A DNA stretch of 64,000 nucleotides, taken from Gordonia sp. PP30 (GTDB lineage: Bacteria; Actinomycetota; Actinomycetes; Mycobacteriales; Mycobacteriaceae). How positions within the stretch are numbered: the stretch's first letter is position 1; each line of letters opens with the position of its first letter. Shown piece after piece: positions 8,470 to 17,375 of this stretch. The translations under genes and the position numbers were made by a program. Location of the stretch: assembly GCF_023100845.1 (NCBI RefSeq), contig NZ_CP095864.1, forward strand, positions 4,216,001 to 4,280,000. Reading direction: 5' to 3'. The notes under the pieces were generated by a model. That model was not told where the DNA came from. It made no database searches and was given only the letters and a program-made list of their open reading frames with translations.

Positions 8470-9090
8470 CTACTTGTCGAGGTGCGCGCGCATCTCGGTG
8501 ATCTCGGCCTGCTGGGAGTCGATGATGTGCTGCGCCATGGTGCGCAGCTGCGGGTTCTCACCCTTGGCGAGTTCCACCTCCGCCATGGCGACGGCGCCCT
8601 CGTGGTGGGCGATCATCATGGTGATCCACTTCCGGTCGAAGTCCGCCCCGGAGGAGGCCTCCAGGTCGGCCATCTGCGCGGGAGTCATCATCCCGTCCAT
8701 CTGATGTTCGGCGTGGCTGTCCGGAACGGGCTTCCCCCAGGACTTCAGCGCCTGCGTCAGCTGGTCGATCTCCGGCTGCTGCGCGGCCTTGACCTGCTGC
8801 GCGAAGCCGCGGAGCCAGGCGTTCTGGGTGCGCGAGGGCACCAGGTCGGCCATCTCGATCGCCTGCTGGTGGTGCGGAATCATCATGGTGGCGAACTCGA
8901 CGTCCGCCGAATTGACCTGCGCGGACACCGACGTCGGCACGTCGCTCGCGCCGTGCGCATGGCTGTGGGCGGCGTGATCGTCGTGCCCGGCGGCGTCGTC
9001 GCCCGACCCGCACGCGGCGAGCAGGCCGACGGCGGCCAGGATCGTGGCGGCGAGGACGAGGCGGCGAGAGAAAGCGGTCGAAACGGTCAT
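8470..9090 (-). CDS. DUF305 lipoprotein
   Basis: This 206-residue protein begins with a lipoprotein signal peptide ending in LLAACGSG (lipidated Cys27), followed by a His/Asp-rich linker (GHDDHAAHSHAHGA). The body is a four-helix DUF305 domain with the twin signatures FATMMIPHHQQAIEMADL and ITMMIAHHEGAVAMAEVEL. DUF305 proteins resemble ferritin-like bundles, and the His/Met pairs suggest metal handling, possibly copper. The ATG at 9090 was chosen because the lipobox then falls in the normal place. It lies 10 bp downstream of the PAP2-like gene and is probably co-transcribed with it. Confidence 0.9.
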   Translation of the reverse strand: MTVSTAFSRRLVLAATILAAVGLLAACGSGDDAAGHDDHAAHSHAHGASDVPTSVSAQVNSADVEFATMMIPHHQQAIEMADLVPSRTQNAWLRGFAQQVKAAQQPEIDQLTQALKSWGKPVPDSHAEHQMDGMMTPAQMADLEASSGADFDRKWITMMIAHHEGAVAMAEVELAKGENPQLRTMAQHIIDSQQAEITEMRAHLDK

Positions 9091-9100
9091 GGCTTCACTT

Positions 9101-10471
9101 CTACCCGGTCGCCGGAGCCCCGGCCACCGCGGCGGCGACCGCCTGTTCGCGCTCGGCCTCCTTCTCCTCCGCCTGGCGGCGGTTCCGCGGCTGAATGTAG
9201 CGTTTGTCGACCCAGGTGACGGTGCCGACCACGCAGGCGGCGAGGAGCCAGCCGAGCAGGATGTCGAAGACGTAGTGCTCGGCCGTGTAGACGAGCGCGA
9301 AGGCCATCGCAAGGGCATAGCCGAGGAAGAGTGTTCGGCCGAGCGCCTTGGCGCGCGGCCACATGAACAGGGCGAGCATCATCGTCAGCCCGGCGTGCAG
9401 CGACGGGATCGCCGCCACCAGGTTGGCTTTGCTCTGGCCGGTCTTGATCAGTGTGCCCGCGGTGCCCAGTCCCAGCACGCTCCACCCACGCCAGGAGATG
9501 CGTTCCACGTGGTCGGCCGCCCCCTCATGCTTCGGGTTGACATCACCGAGCAGATTGCCCTCCACGCGCTCGTTCTTGAACATGCAGGGCGGGTCGTGCG
9601 GATGCTCGGCCACCTGCTCGTGGGTGCACATGCTGGCCGCCCACGGTGGCGCCGCCGGCACCAGGGTGTAGCCGATCAGACCGATGAAGCTGGTGGCGAT
9701 GAAGCACACCGCGAATCGGCGCCAGGTGGCCCGGTTGCGGATCCAGAGGACCGCCGCCGTCGCGTACGGAATGATGAAGTACGACATGTAGACGAGGCTG
9801 ACGAGCACCTCCCACCACGGCGGCTTCGACTGCTTCAGTTCGGACTGCAGCCAGGCGGTCGGGTTGACCCCGAACAGCCAGTGGTCGACGTCCGGCGCCA
9901 GCGTCCACTGGGTCGGCATGTTCAGCCACACGGCGACGTCGCGCGTCCAGTCGTACAGCATCAGGATCAGCACGAACGGCAGCCAGTCGATCAGCACGGT
10001 GACCGCCCGGCGTCGTCCGACGGTCGCCGCCACCATGCCGAAGGCCAGGTAGAGGATCAGCCGGGTGCGGTCGATCGCCAGACCGTGCGCCTGGACCTCC
10101 CAGACCACCGCGGCGGCCCAGATCAGCAGCAGGCCGCGGCGGACCCACTTGAGGTCGTGCCCCTTCTCGTCGACGATGACGAGTTCGTTCTCCCCGTCGG
10201 CCGGGGTCGCCGGATCGGGTCGGTCACCGGAGTCCCGTTCGGCGCCCTGCTCTGCGCCGGAGTCCCCTTCGGTGCGAAAGTCCTGGTCGGCGCCATCGGT
10301 CCGGGCGGTCTCGGCCGCCTCTGCGGCCTCGGCGCCGCGGGCCTGATCGACTTCGATGACGTCGCCGGTACTCGAGTCAGAATCGGCGTCACCGACGGTC
10401 GAGGCCGGGTTCTGCTCAGTCACGTCGTGTTGCTCCTGCGGTCGCGGCCGGTCCGGGGACGGGCCGTTCAT
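9101..10471 (-). CDS. PAP2 superfamily membrane protein (AUR1-like)
   Basis: The 456-residue product has an acidic, low-complexity N-terminal cytoplasmic tail (about 105 residues) and then six to seven membrane segments. Catalytic PAP2 motifs of the AUR1/inositol phosphotransferase-like subgroup are present: AAIPSLHAGLTMM and TAEHYVFDILLG. Such enzymes transfer or hydrolyse phospho-head groups at the outer face of the membrane. The substrate is unknown; in mycolata, phosphatidylinositol-derived lipids are plausible. The ATG at 10471 was chosen; a GTG at 10426 would shorten the tail. It is divergent from nfo. Confidence 0.82.
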   Translation of the reverse strand: MNGPSPDRPRPQEQHDVTEQNPASTVGDADSDSSTGDVIEVDQARGAEAAEAAETARTDGADQDFRTEGDSGAEQGAERDSGDRPDPATPADGENELVIVDEKGHDLKWVRRGLLLIWAAAVVWEVQAHGLAIDRTRLILYLAFGMVAATVGRRRAVTVLIDWLPFVLILMLYDWTRDVAVWLNMPTQWTLAPDVDHWLFGVNPTAWLQSELKQSKPPWWEVLVSLVYMSYFIIPYATAAVLWIRNRATWRRFAVCFIATSFIGLIGYTLVPAAPPWAASMCTHEQVAEHPHDPPCMFKNERVEGNLLGDVNPKHEGAADHVERISWRGWSVLGLGTAGTLIKTGQSKANLVAAIPSLHAGLTMMLALFMWPRAKALGRTLFLGYALAMAFALVYTAEHYVFDILLGWLLAACVVGTVTWVDKRYIQPRNRRQAEEKEAEREQAVAAAVAGAPATG

Positions 10472-10579
10472 TCCCGCCAGCCTAGTGCGACGGCACCCAC
10501 TCCGAACCAGCGGCCCGCGCGTCGGCCAGCGCAAATCCGGCTCTCGCGGCGGATCGGACCCGCTGTCGGTGGACTGTCC

Positions 10580-10585
10580 TATCGT
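10580..10585 (+). promoter_or_regulatory. -10 hexamer of nfo (leaderless)
   Basis: TATCGT lies 7 bp before the nfo ATG, the spacing of leaderless actinobacterial promoters. Confidence 0.5.
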
Positions 10586-10592
10586 TGGTGGC

Positions 10593-11378
10593 ATGGGAGA
10601 TCGGACAGGGCTGCGAGTCGGGGCGCATCTGCGAGAGGACGCGAATCCGGTGGCCACCGCGGAGGAGTTGGGGATCGACATCTTCCAGATGTTCGTGACC
10701 GATCCGCAGAAGTGGAACAAGCCGGAGCCGCACCCGTTCGCAGAGCAGATCCGGAACTCCGACATCGACGTCGTCGTCCATTCCAGCTATCAGATCAACG
10801 TGGCCAGCCTGAACAATCGGCTGCGGATGCCGTCGCGGAAGGCCGTCGAGCAGCAGGCCGCCGCGGCCGCCGAGCTCGGGGCGATCGGGCTGGTCGTGCA
10901 CGGGGGACATCTGCGCGACGGGGAGGACGCGGCCGAGGGCTTCGCGAATTGGCGCAAGCTCTTCGAGCGTCAGCAGGACAAGGGCGGATTCGGCGTGCCG
11001 ATCCTGATCGAGAACACCGCGGGCGGCGACCACGCGATGGCCCGCACCCTGGAATCGATCGAGCGGCTCTGGGATGCGGTGGGCGACTTCGAGCAGGCCG
11101 GCTTCTGTCTGGACACCTGCCACGCCTGGGCCGGCGGCGAGGATCTGGTCGGACTGGTCGAGCGCATCCGGGCCATCACGGGCCGCATCGACCTGGTGCA
11201 TCTGAACAACTCGCGCGACGAGTTCGACTCGGGCCGCGACCGGCACGCGAACCTCGAGTCGGGGCACATCGACGCCGGCGTTCTGGTCGAGCTGATGGCC
11301 CGTGCCGACGCTCCAGGAATCCTGGAGACCCCGGCCGACGGTATCCCGGCCGACCTCGCCTACCTCACCGGCCGATAG
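10593..11378 (+). CDS. nfo: Deoxyribonuclease IV (endonuclease IV family)
   Basis: Endonuclease IV cuts the phosphodiester 5' to abasic sites in base-excision repair. The 261-residue protein is a TIM barrel with the family's zinc ligands in order: His in SSYQ/VVHGGH, Glu in LIENTAGG, Asp and His in CLDTCHAWAGG, His in LVHLNNSRD, Asp-x-His in GRDRHANL, and Glu in ILETPADG. The ATG at 10593 gives the expected N-terminus (RVGAHLRED) and lies 7 bp after a TATCGT -10. The frame is open further upstream, but that part would overlap the divergent PAP2 gene and has no family similarity. Confidence 0.95.
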   Translation: MGDRTGLRVGAHLREDANPVATAEELGIDIFQMFVTDPQKWNKPEPHPFAEQIRNSDIDVVVHSSYQINVASLNNRLRMPSRKAVEQQAAAAAELGAIGLVVHGGHLRDGEDAAEGFANWRKLFERQQDKGGFGVPILIENTAGGDHAMARTLESIERLWDAVGDFEQAGFCLDTCHAWAGGEDLVGLVERIRAITGRIDLVHLNNSRDEFDSGRDRHANLESGHIDAGVLVELMARADAPGILETPADGIPADLAYLTGR

Positions 11379-11484
11379 CGGTCATGGCACCGGGGGTCGC
11401 CGCAGGTCAGAGGCATGCGAAGAGGCGACATCCGGCGCGTCGAGCTCGTGCTTGCAATTGTAAGCGGAGACACATTTCACCAGG

Positions 11485-11513
11485 TTGTCCCTTTCGCTGG
11501 GACCCAGTATTCT
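11485..11513 (+). promoter_or_regulatory. fadE5 promoter (-35 TTGTCC, -10 TATTCT)
   Basis: TTGTCC (11485-11490) and TATTCT (11508-11513) are separated by exactly 17 bp. Predicted transcription starts near 11520, at the edge of the TTAC-N6-GTAA operator. The leader then has an AAAGGA ribosome-binding site before the ATG at 11582. Confidence 0.6.
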
Positions 11514-11520
11514 GTCCAGT

Positions 11521-11536
11521 GTTACCGGCAAGTAAC
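11521..11536. promoter_or_regulatory. TTAC-N6-GTAA operator upstream of fadE5
   Basis: GTTAC-CGGCAA-GTAAC is a perfect 5-bp inverted repeat directly after the predicted fadE5 start point. The same TTAC-N6-GTAA pattern is found before fadA2/fabG4 and before the tetR gene at 26057. It is a likely TetR-family binding site. Confidence 0.6.
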
Positions 11537-11581
11537 TTGCTGGGTCAGCTCACTCCAAGAACCTGAGATAAAGGAAGACTG

Positions 11582-13411
11582 ATGGGCCACTACAAGTCCA
11601 ACGTTCGCGACCTGCACTTCAACCTGTTCGAGATGTACGAGCTCGACAAGGTGCTCGAGTCCGGCGAGTTCGGTGACCTCGACCACGAGACCGCCGTCGA
11701 CATGATCCGCGAGGTCAAGACGCTGGCCGAAGGCCCCATCGCGGAGTCCTTCGCCGACACCGACCGCAACCCGCCGGTCTTCGACCCGGCCGACCACTCG
11801 GTCACCATCCCGGAGGGCTTCAAGAAGTCGTACAACGCCTTCATCGACGCCGGCTGGGACAAGGTCGGCATCCCGGAGGATCTCGGCGGCCTGCCCGCCC
11901 CGCGTTCGCTGTACTGGGCGCTCGGCGAGATGATCCTCGGCGCCAACCCGCCGGTCTTCATGTACGCCGCCGGCTCCGGCTTCGCCGGCATCTTCTACAA
12001 CAACGGCACCGACGAGCAGAAGAAGTGGGCCGCCATCTGTTCCGAGCGCGGCTGGGGCGCCACCATGGTCCTCACCGAGCCGGACGCCGGCTCCGACGTG
12101 GGCGCGGGCACCACCAAGGCCGTCAAGCAGGAAGACGGCACCTGGCACATCGAGGGCGTGAAGCGCTTCATCACCTCGGCCGACCAGGACATGACCGAGA
12201 ACATCTTCCACCTGGTCCTCGCGCGCCCCGAGGGCGCCGGACCGGGCACCAAGGGCCTGTCGCTCTTCTTCGTGCCGAAGTTCCACTTCGACCACGAGAC
12301 CGGCGAGCTGGGCGAGCGTAACGGTGCGTTCGTCACCAACGTCGAGCACAAGATGGGCATCAAGGCCTCCGCCACCTGCGAGGTCACCTTCGGTCAGCAC
12401 GGCGTCCCCGCCGTAGGCTGGCTGGTCGGCGAGGTGCACTCCGGCATCGCCCAGATGTTCGACGTCATCGAGCACGCCCGCATGATGGTCGGCACCAAGG
12501 CCATCTCGACCCTCTCGACCGGCTACCTCAACGCGCTCGACTACGCCAAGCAGCGCGTGCAGGGTGCCGACCTGACCCAGATGATGGACAAGGCCGCCCC
12601 GCGCGTCACCATCACCCACCACCCGGACGTGCGCCGCGCCCTGCTGACCCAGAAGGCCTACGCCGAGGGCCTGCGCGCCGTGTACCTGTACACCGCCTCG
12701 CACCAGGATCCCGTCGCCGCGCAGATCGTCTCCGGCGCCGACGCCGAGATGGCGCACAAGGTGAACGACCTGCTGCTGCCGATCGTCAAGGGCGTCGGCT
12801 CCGAGCGCGCCTACGAGAAGCTCACCGAGTCGCTGCAGACCCTGGGCGGCTCCGGCTTCCTGCAGGACTACCCGCTGGAGCAGTACATCCGCGACTCGAA
12901 GATCGACTCGCTGTACGAGGGCACCACCGCCATCCAGGCGCAGGACTTCTTCTTCCGCAAGATCATCCGCGACAAGGGCCAGGCCCTGGCCCACGTCGCC
13001 GGCCAGATCAACGCCACCATCGAGGCCGCCGCGGACGAGCGCCTGTCGGCCGACTACGCGCTGCTCAAGACGGCCCTCGAGGACGTCCAGGGCATGGCCG
13101 CCACCCTCACCGGCTGGCTGATGGGCGCCCAGGAGGACCCGAAGCAGCTGTACAAGGTCGGCACCGGCTCGGTCCGCTTCCTGATGGCCGTCGGTGACCT
13201 GGTGATCGGCTGGCTGCTGCTGCGTCAGGCCGAGGTCGCCCTGGCCGCCCTCGACGCCGGCGCCTCGGACGCCGACAAGCCGTTCTACGAGGGCAAGGTC
13301 GCCACCGCGACCTTCTTCGCGAAGAACATGCTGCCGCTGCTCACCGCGGTCCGCGGGATCGTCGAGAACGTCGACAACGATCTGATGGAGCTCGACGAGG
13401 CCGCCTTCTGA
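11582..13411 (+). CDS. fadE5: Acyl-CoA dehydrogenase FadE5
   Basis: FadE5 oxidises acyl-CoA to trans-2-enoyl-CoA with FAD in fatty acid beta-oxidation. The 609-residue product matches the length and architecture of M. tuberculosis Rv0244c, with an extended N-terminal helical part, the flavin-binding [15 protein letters not shown] motif near residue 160, and the substrate-base segment [11 protein letters not shown] with the expected catalytic Glu446. The start [19 protein letters not shown] is the conserved one for the family. It stands alone under a clear promoter with an operator and ends at a strong hairpin. The neighbouring fadA2, fabG4 and htdX genes lie about 9 kb away here; in M. tuberculosis they adjoin fadE5. 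Confidence 0.96.
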   Translation: MGHYKSNVRDLHFNLFEMYELDKVLESGEFGDLDHETAVDMIREVKTLAEGPIAESFADTDRNPPVFDPADHSVTIPEGFKKSYNAFIDAGWDKVGIPEDLGGLPAPRSLYWALGEMILGANPPVFMYAAGSGFAGIFYNNGTDEQKKWAAICSERGWGATMVLTEPDAGSDVGAGTTKAVKQEDGTWHIEGVKRFITSADQDMTENIFHLVLARPEGAGPGTKGLSLFFVPKFHFDHETGELGERNGAFVTNVEHKMGIKASATCEVTFGQHGVPAVGWLVGEVHSGIAQMFDVIEHARMMVGTKAISTLSTGYLNALDYAKQRVQGADLTQMMDKAAPRVTITHHPDVRRALLTQKAYAEGLRAVYLYTASHQDPVAAQIVSGADAEMAHKVNDLLLPIVKGVGSERAYEKLTESLQTLGGSGFLQDYPLEQYIRDSKIDSLYEGTTAIQAQDFFFRKIIRDKGQALAHVAGQINATIEAAADERLSADYALLKTALEDVQGMAATLTGWLMGAQEDPKQLYKVGTGSVRFLMAVGDLVIGWLLLRQAEVALAALDAGASDADKPFYEGKVATATFFAKNMLPLLTAVRGIVENVDNDLMELDEAAF

Positions 13412-13520
13412 CGCCTCGCTCCCCGAGCCGCGTCTCGCTTCTCTGAGCTACGTCTCGCTCCCTGAGCTACGTCTCGCTCCCTGAGCTACATCTCGCTGCT
13501 CCCTGAGCTACGTCGAAGGG
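13412..13520. repeat. Short tandem repeats after fadE5
   Basis: Five imperfect copies of a 19-22 nt unit related to CGTCTCGCTCCCTGAGCTA run head to tail. Two copies (13451-13469 and 13470-13488) are identical. The last copy ends in CTGAGCTACGTCGAAGGG, which matches the dispersed CCTGAGC-N4-GTCGAAGGG element found elsewhere in the window. Confidence 0.8.
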
Positions 13521-13533
13521 GACCCGAGCCACC

Positions 13534-13566
13534 GCGAACCCCGCCGGTACTCCCGGCGGGGTTCGC
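13534..13566 (+). terminator. fadE5 terminator hairpin
   Basis: GCGAACCCCGCCGG (13534-13547) pairs perfectly with CCGGCGGGGTTCGC (13553-13566) around a 5-nt loop, downstream of the tandem repeats. It has no U-tract. Confidence 0.65.
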
Positions 13567-13677
13567 CGCATCTCACGGCCGCACCCAGTGTCCTTGGTCC
13601 CGCCTCCGCGCGTACCGCCGCGTAACCCGGGCCCCGCTCTCTAGCGTCGCCGGTAGACGACCCATAAGGAGCAGAGC

Positions 13678-14736
13678 ATGAAAGCACTCGTCTACCACGG
13701 TCCCGGCCGCAAGTCGTGGGACGACGTCCCCGATCCCACGATCCTGCAGCCGACCGACGTCATCGTGAAGATGGACGCCACCACCATCTGCGGCACCGAC
13801 CTGCACATCCTCAAGGGCGACGTCCCCGCCGTGACGCCCGGCCGGATCCTCGGCCACGAGGGTGTCGGCACCATCACCGAGATCGGCGGCGCGGTCACCA
13901 CCCTGGCCGTCGGCGACCAGGTGATCCTCGCCTGCGTCAGCGCCTGCGGAAAGTGCGGCTACTGCAAGGAGGGCGTCTACTCGCATTGCCAGGCCCCCGA
14001 GGGCGCACCCGGCATCGGCTGGATCTTCGGCCACCTGATCGACGGCACCCAAGCCGAATACGTGCGCGTACCGTTCGCCGAGAACTCGGTGTACAAACTG
14101 CCCGCGACCGTCAGCCCCGAGCAGGGCGTCATCCTCTCCGACATCCTGCCGACCGGCCACGAGATCGGCGTGCAGTACGGCCACGTGAAGGCCGGCGACG
14201 TCGTCGCCGTCGTCGGCACCGGACCGGTCGGGCTGGCCGCGATCGCCACCGCGCGGCTCTACGGCCCGAGCCGGATCATCGCGATCGACATCGATGCGAA
14301 CCGCGTGGCCGAGGCCGCGAAGTTCGGCGCCACCGACGGCGTCGTCTCCTCCGATGCGGACTGGAAGGAGCAGGTCCTGGCCATGACCGACGGCCTGGGC
14401 GTGGACGTCGCGATCGAGGCGGTCGGCATCCCGGCGACCTGGCAGATGTGCGTCGACCTGGTCCGCCCGGCGGGCACCGTCGCCAACGTCGGTGTCCACG
14501 GCGAGCCCGTGCAGCTCGACCTGCAGGATCTGTGGATCTCGAACATCGACATCTCGATGGGTCTGGTCAACACCAACACCCTCGGCACCCTGCTGAAGAT
14601 GGTCGCCTCCCGCCAGCTCGACCCCGACGTCTTCATCAGTCACCGCTTCGCGCTCGATCAGATCCTCGACGCCTACGAGGTGTTCGCGAACGCCGCCGAG
14701 ACCAAGGCCCTGAAGGTGGTTCTCACGGCCGGCTGA
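13678..14736 (+). CDS. Zinc-dependent alcohol dehydrogenase
   Basis: This 352-residue medium-chain dehydrogenase oxidises alcohols with NAD(P). It has the catalytic zinc site (TTICGTDLHILKGD and GHEGVGTI), the four-cysteine structural zinc loop (CVSACGKCGYCKEGVYSHC), and a Rossmann motif VVGTGPVGLAAI. The acidic VAEAAKF/IAIDIDANR region suggests NAD preference. Its closest general type is the Zn-alcohol dehydrogenase/formaldehyde-like group of actinobacteria; the substrate is not evident. AAGGAG lies upstream of the ATG at normal spacing. It sits alone between fadE5 and the MFS-hydrolase gene. Confidence 0.9.
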   Translation: MKALVYHGPGRKSWDDVPDPTILQPTDVIVKMDATTICGTDLHILKGDVPAVTPGRILGHEGVGTITEIGGAVTTLAVGDQVILACVSACGKCGYCKEGVYSHCQAPEGAPGIGWIFGHLIDGTQAEYVRVPFAENSVYKLPATVSPEQGVILSDILPTGHEIGVQYGHVKAGDVVAVVGTGPVGLAAIATARLYGPSRIIAIDIDANRVAEAAKFGATDGVVSSDADWKEQVLAMTDGLGVDVAIEAVGIPATWQMCVDLVRPAGTVANVGVHGEPVQLDLQDLWISNIDISMGLVNTNTLGTLLKMVASRQLDPDVFISHRFALDQILDAYEVFANAAETKALKVVLTAG

Positions 14737-14789
14737 CGCCCGGGCCCGGCCGACCGAAATCCGCTGAACGATCGCTCGGGCGGCTCGTC

Positions 14790-14795
14790 TACCCT
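14790..14795 (+). promoter_or_regulatory. -10 hexamer of the MFS-hydrolase gene (leaderless)
   Basis: TACCCT lies 7 bp before the ATG at 14803, matching a leaderless start. Confidence 0.5.
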
Positions 14796-14802
14796 CGACT
14801 CC

Positions 14803-17283
14803 ATGACAGGAGAAGCCGCGGACGCCCGGCCGCGGCACGACCATCCGCAGTCCTGGTCGTTCGCCCTGCTGCTCGCGCTCCTCGCGCTGGCCCTCGGCAC
14901 GTCCGCGCTGCCCTCGCCGCTGTACCCGATCTACGCGCAGGAGTGGCATTTCAGCCCGCTCACCACGACCGTGATCTTCGCCGTCTACGCGGCCGGGGCG
15001 CTGGCCGCGGCGCTCACCGTCGGGCCGATCTCCGACGCGGTTGGACGCAAACCGGTGCTGATCACGGCGCTGGTGATGATCCTGGTGGGGCTCGGCATCT
15101 TCCTGGCCGCCACGCAGGTCTGGGAGCTCCTGATCGCCCGCCTGATCCACGGCGCCGCGATCGGCGCGACGATCGTCGTCGCCGGCGCCGCGTTGCTCGA
15201 CGTCCGTCCGCACGACGGTGCGCGGAACGGCGCGGTCAGCGGGGCGTCGCTCAACGCGGGCATCGCGATCACCGTGCTCGGCGCGGCGTGCGCGGCGCAG
15301 TGGGCGTCGTACCCGCTGCGGATCCCCTACGCGATCGTGGCGGTGATCGTCGCGGTGCTGCTGGTCGCCGTCATCGCCCTGGTCGAGCCGCACAGCGCGC
15401 GCACCGGCGGGCGGGTCCGGCTGCAGCGGCCCTCCATCCCGCACGAGATCCGCGCCGAGTTCTGGTTCGCCGGGATCGGCATCCTCACGTCGTGGTCGGT
15501 GCTCGGTGTGTACCTGAGCCTGTATCCGGCGCTCACCCAGCACACGACCGGCCACCATTCGGCGATCTTCGCGGGCGTGGTGATCTCCATGATGGCCGGG
15601 GCGGCCTCGGCGTCACAGTGGATCGGCGGCCGGTTCGCTCCGCGCGCCACCGCGATCGCGGGCGACCTCGGCATGGTGGTGGCCCTCGGGTTCGCGGTGG
15701 CCGCCGTGCACAGCGGCTCGACGGTCGCCGTGCTGATCGATGCCCTCGTCCTCGGCGCAGTCTTCGGCCTCGCGTTCGGCGGCTCGCTGCGCTACCTGAG
15801 CGAGGTCGCGCCGGCGCACGCGCGTGGCCAGGTGATGAGCGCGTACTACCTGCTCGGCTACCTCGCGATGGGTGTGCCGACGGTGGTCGCGGGCGCCCTC
15901 GCCAGCCGGTACGGCACCGCCGCGATCTTCCCCTGGTTCGCCGCGGCCGTGGCGCTCGGCTGCCTGGGCGCCGCGCTCCTCGGACTGCTCGGCGATCGCC
16001 GCGCCCGTGTCGAAGAACTCCCGGTGATCCTCACCGCCGAGCATGCCGCCACCGCCGAGGCACCCGCCTATCTGCCGCCGCCCCCGGATGCGTCGGCGTC
16101 GCCCGGCGTCGTGCACGACTACTGGACCGCGCTGAGTCCGCAGGCCCGGGAAGAGCTGCTGCACGCGCGGCCCGAGTGGGTCGGGAACACCGATGGCATC
16201 CCACCGCAGGTGCGCCACCGGGTGAATCTGCTGCGGCTGGGGCCCGAGCTGATCCGGCTCCAGGCCCGGCAGGCTCAGCTCTTCGCGCAGATCGCCAAAC
16301 ACCGGACCCGCGGGCTGTTCACCAACGAGGACGCCGAACGCGAGCAGGTGCGGCGCAAGATCGACGACGTCAAGATGTTGCAGCACGTGCTGCGGAATCC
16401 GTGGTCCCCGGAGCATCCGGACGGGCAGATGCTGCTGATGATGGACATGCGGACCGGCGAACAGGGCAAGGCCGTCGTCACCAACGGCGATCCGACCACC
16501 GCCCACCACGTCGCGATCCTGGTCCCCGGCATGGACACCTCGATCCGCGGCAGCATGGTGGGGATGCTCAACGAGGGGCAGGACATGACCCGGGAGGCAC
16601 GGCGCCAGCTGCGCGACGCGCACCCCGGCGAACCGGAGCCGTCGATCGCGACGATCTCGTGGCTGGGCTACGAGCCGCCGGACAAGGACAACACCCGCCC
16701 GTTCGCCGAGTACTTCCGGTTCGGGGAGGCCGCAGCGCGGGGTCGTGCACGGCGCGGCGCCAAAGACCTCGCGCGCTTCTACCGGGGGCTCGCGGTCACC
16801 TCGACCGATCCGGCACCGCATTTCGTGGCGTTCGGCCACTCCTACGGGTCGCTGACCCAGGGCATGGCGCTGCGGGAACCCGGCCATCCGATCGCCGACG
16901 CCGTCTTCTACGGCTCGCCCGGTTTCATGGCCGGCAGCGAGAGTCAGCTGGGGCTGGCCGACGGTCACGGCTACGTGATGGAGGGCGACCGCGACTACAT
17001 CCGGTACTTCCAGACCCGGAACTTCCACGGCCTGCGTCTCGGCTTCAACGGGCCGCGGCCGACCGAGACCTCGCTTCGGCAGCTCGACGTCGGTCCGCGG
17101 ACCACGCCCGACGGGATCGCCCGCGAGGGCGCGCACGCGCACGCCGACTATCCGCGGCTGGGCAGCGCGACCGGTGACGACGGCCGGCGCATTCCGCGCA
17201 CCTCGGGATACCTGATGGCGCGGATTCTGGTCGGTCTGCCGCTCGACCCGAGCGACTACCGCCGACGACCGGCCCGACTGTGA
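14803..17283 (+). CDS. MFS transporter fused to DUF1023 alpha/beta hydrolase
   Basis: One uninterrupted frame encodes 826 residues with two parts. Residues about 16-400 are a 12-segment major facilitator transporter, with the loop 2-3 signature GPISDAVGRKP. Residues about 437-826 are a DUF1023-type alpha/beta hydrolase that begins with the family's usual DYWTALSPQAREELL and PEWVGNTDGIP, and has the oxyanion-type LVPGMDTS and the nucleophile elbow GHSYGS (Ser680). DUF1023 proteins are common in mycolata, usually as free proteins. No start codon or binding site separates the halves, so the fusion looks real. The transported substrate and the ester cleaved are unknown; transport coupled to hydrolysis is an inference. 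Confidence 0.85.
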   Translation: MTGEAADARPRHDHPQSWSFALLLALLALALGTSALPSPLYPIYAQEWHFSPLTTTVIFAVYAAGALAAALTVGPISDAVGRKPVLITALVMILVGLGIFLAATQVWELLIARLIHGAAIGATIVVAGAALLDVRPHDGARNGAVSGASLNAGIAITVLGAACAAQWASYPLRIPYAIVAVIVAVLLVAVIALVEPHSARTGGRVRLQRPSIPHEIRAEFWFAGIGILTSWSVLGVYLSLYPALTQHTTGHHSAIFAGVVISMMAGAASASQWIGGRFAPRATAIAGDLGMVVALGFAVAAVHSGSTVAVLIDALVLGAVFGLAFGGSLRYLSEVAPAHARGQVMSAYYLLGYLAMGVPTVVAGALASRYGTAAIFPWFAAAVALGCLGAALLGLLGDRRARVEELPVILTAEHAATAEAPAYLPPPPDASASPGVVHDYWTALSPQAREELLHARPEWVGNTDGIPPQVRHRVNLLRLGPELIRLQARQAQLFAQIAKHRTRGLFTNEDAEREQVRRKIDDVKMLQHVLRNPWSPEHPDGQMLLMMDMRTGEQGKAVVTNGDPTTAHHVAILVPGMDTSIRGSMVGMLNEGQDMTREARRQLRDAHPGEPEPSIATISWLGYEPPDKDNTRPFAEYFRFGEAAARGRARRGAKDLARFYRGLAVTSTDPAPHFVAFGHSYGSLTQGMALREPGHPIADAVFYGSPGFMAGSESQLGLADGHGYVMEGDRDYIRYFQTRNFHGLRLGFNGPRPTETSLRQLDVGPRTTPDGIAREGAHAHADYPRLGSATGDDGRRIPRTSGYLMARILVGLPLDPSDYRRRPARL

Positions 17284-17375
17284 CGTAGCCTTCGGGCATC
17301 CTCGGCCCGGAATCCCCCGATCAGCGCGAATGATTCCCCGGCGCGGCGATCGGCTCTCGCCACGTCACGGTCCGG

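Noticed and set aside
8470..9318. A longer form of the DUF305 protein reaching into the PAP2 gene
   Set aside because: The lipobox would then be about 100 residues from the N-terminus. The ATG at 9090 gives a normal lipoprotein signal.
10356..10592. Upstream extension of nfo into the PAP2-like gene
   Set aside because: The family N-terminus RVGAHL begins directly after the ATG at 10593, and a leaderless -10 precedes it.
11450..11465. GCTTGCAATTGTAAGC as a fourth copy of the TTAC-N6-GTAA operator
   Set aside because: It is a near-palindrome, but its half-site spacing is 2 bp shorter and one half reads TTGC. It may still be a site for another regulator.
14737..14802. A split of the MFS-hydrolase frame into two genes
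   Set aside because: No start codon with a ribosome-binding site was found near the junction (around 16040-16120), and the frame is continuous.
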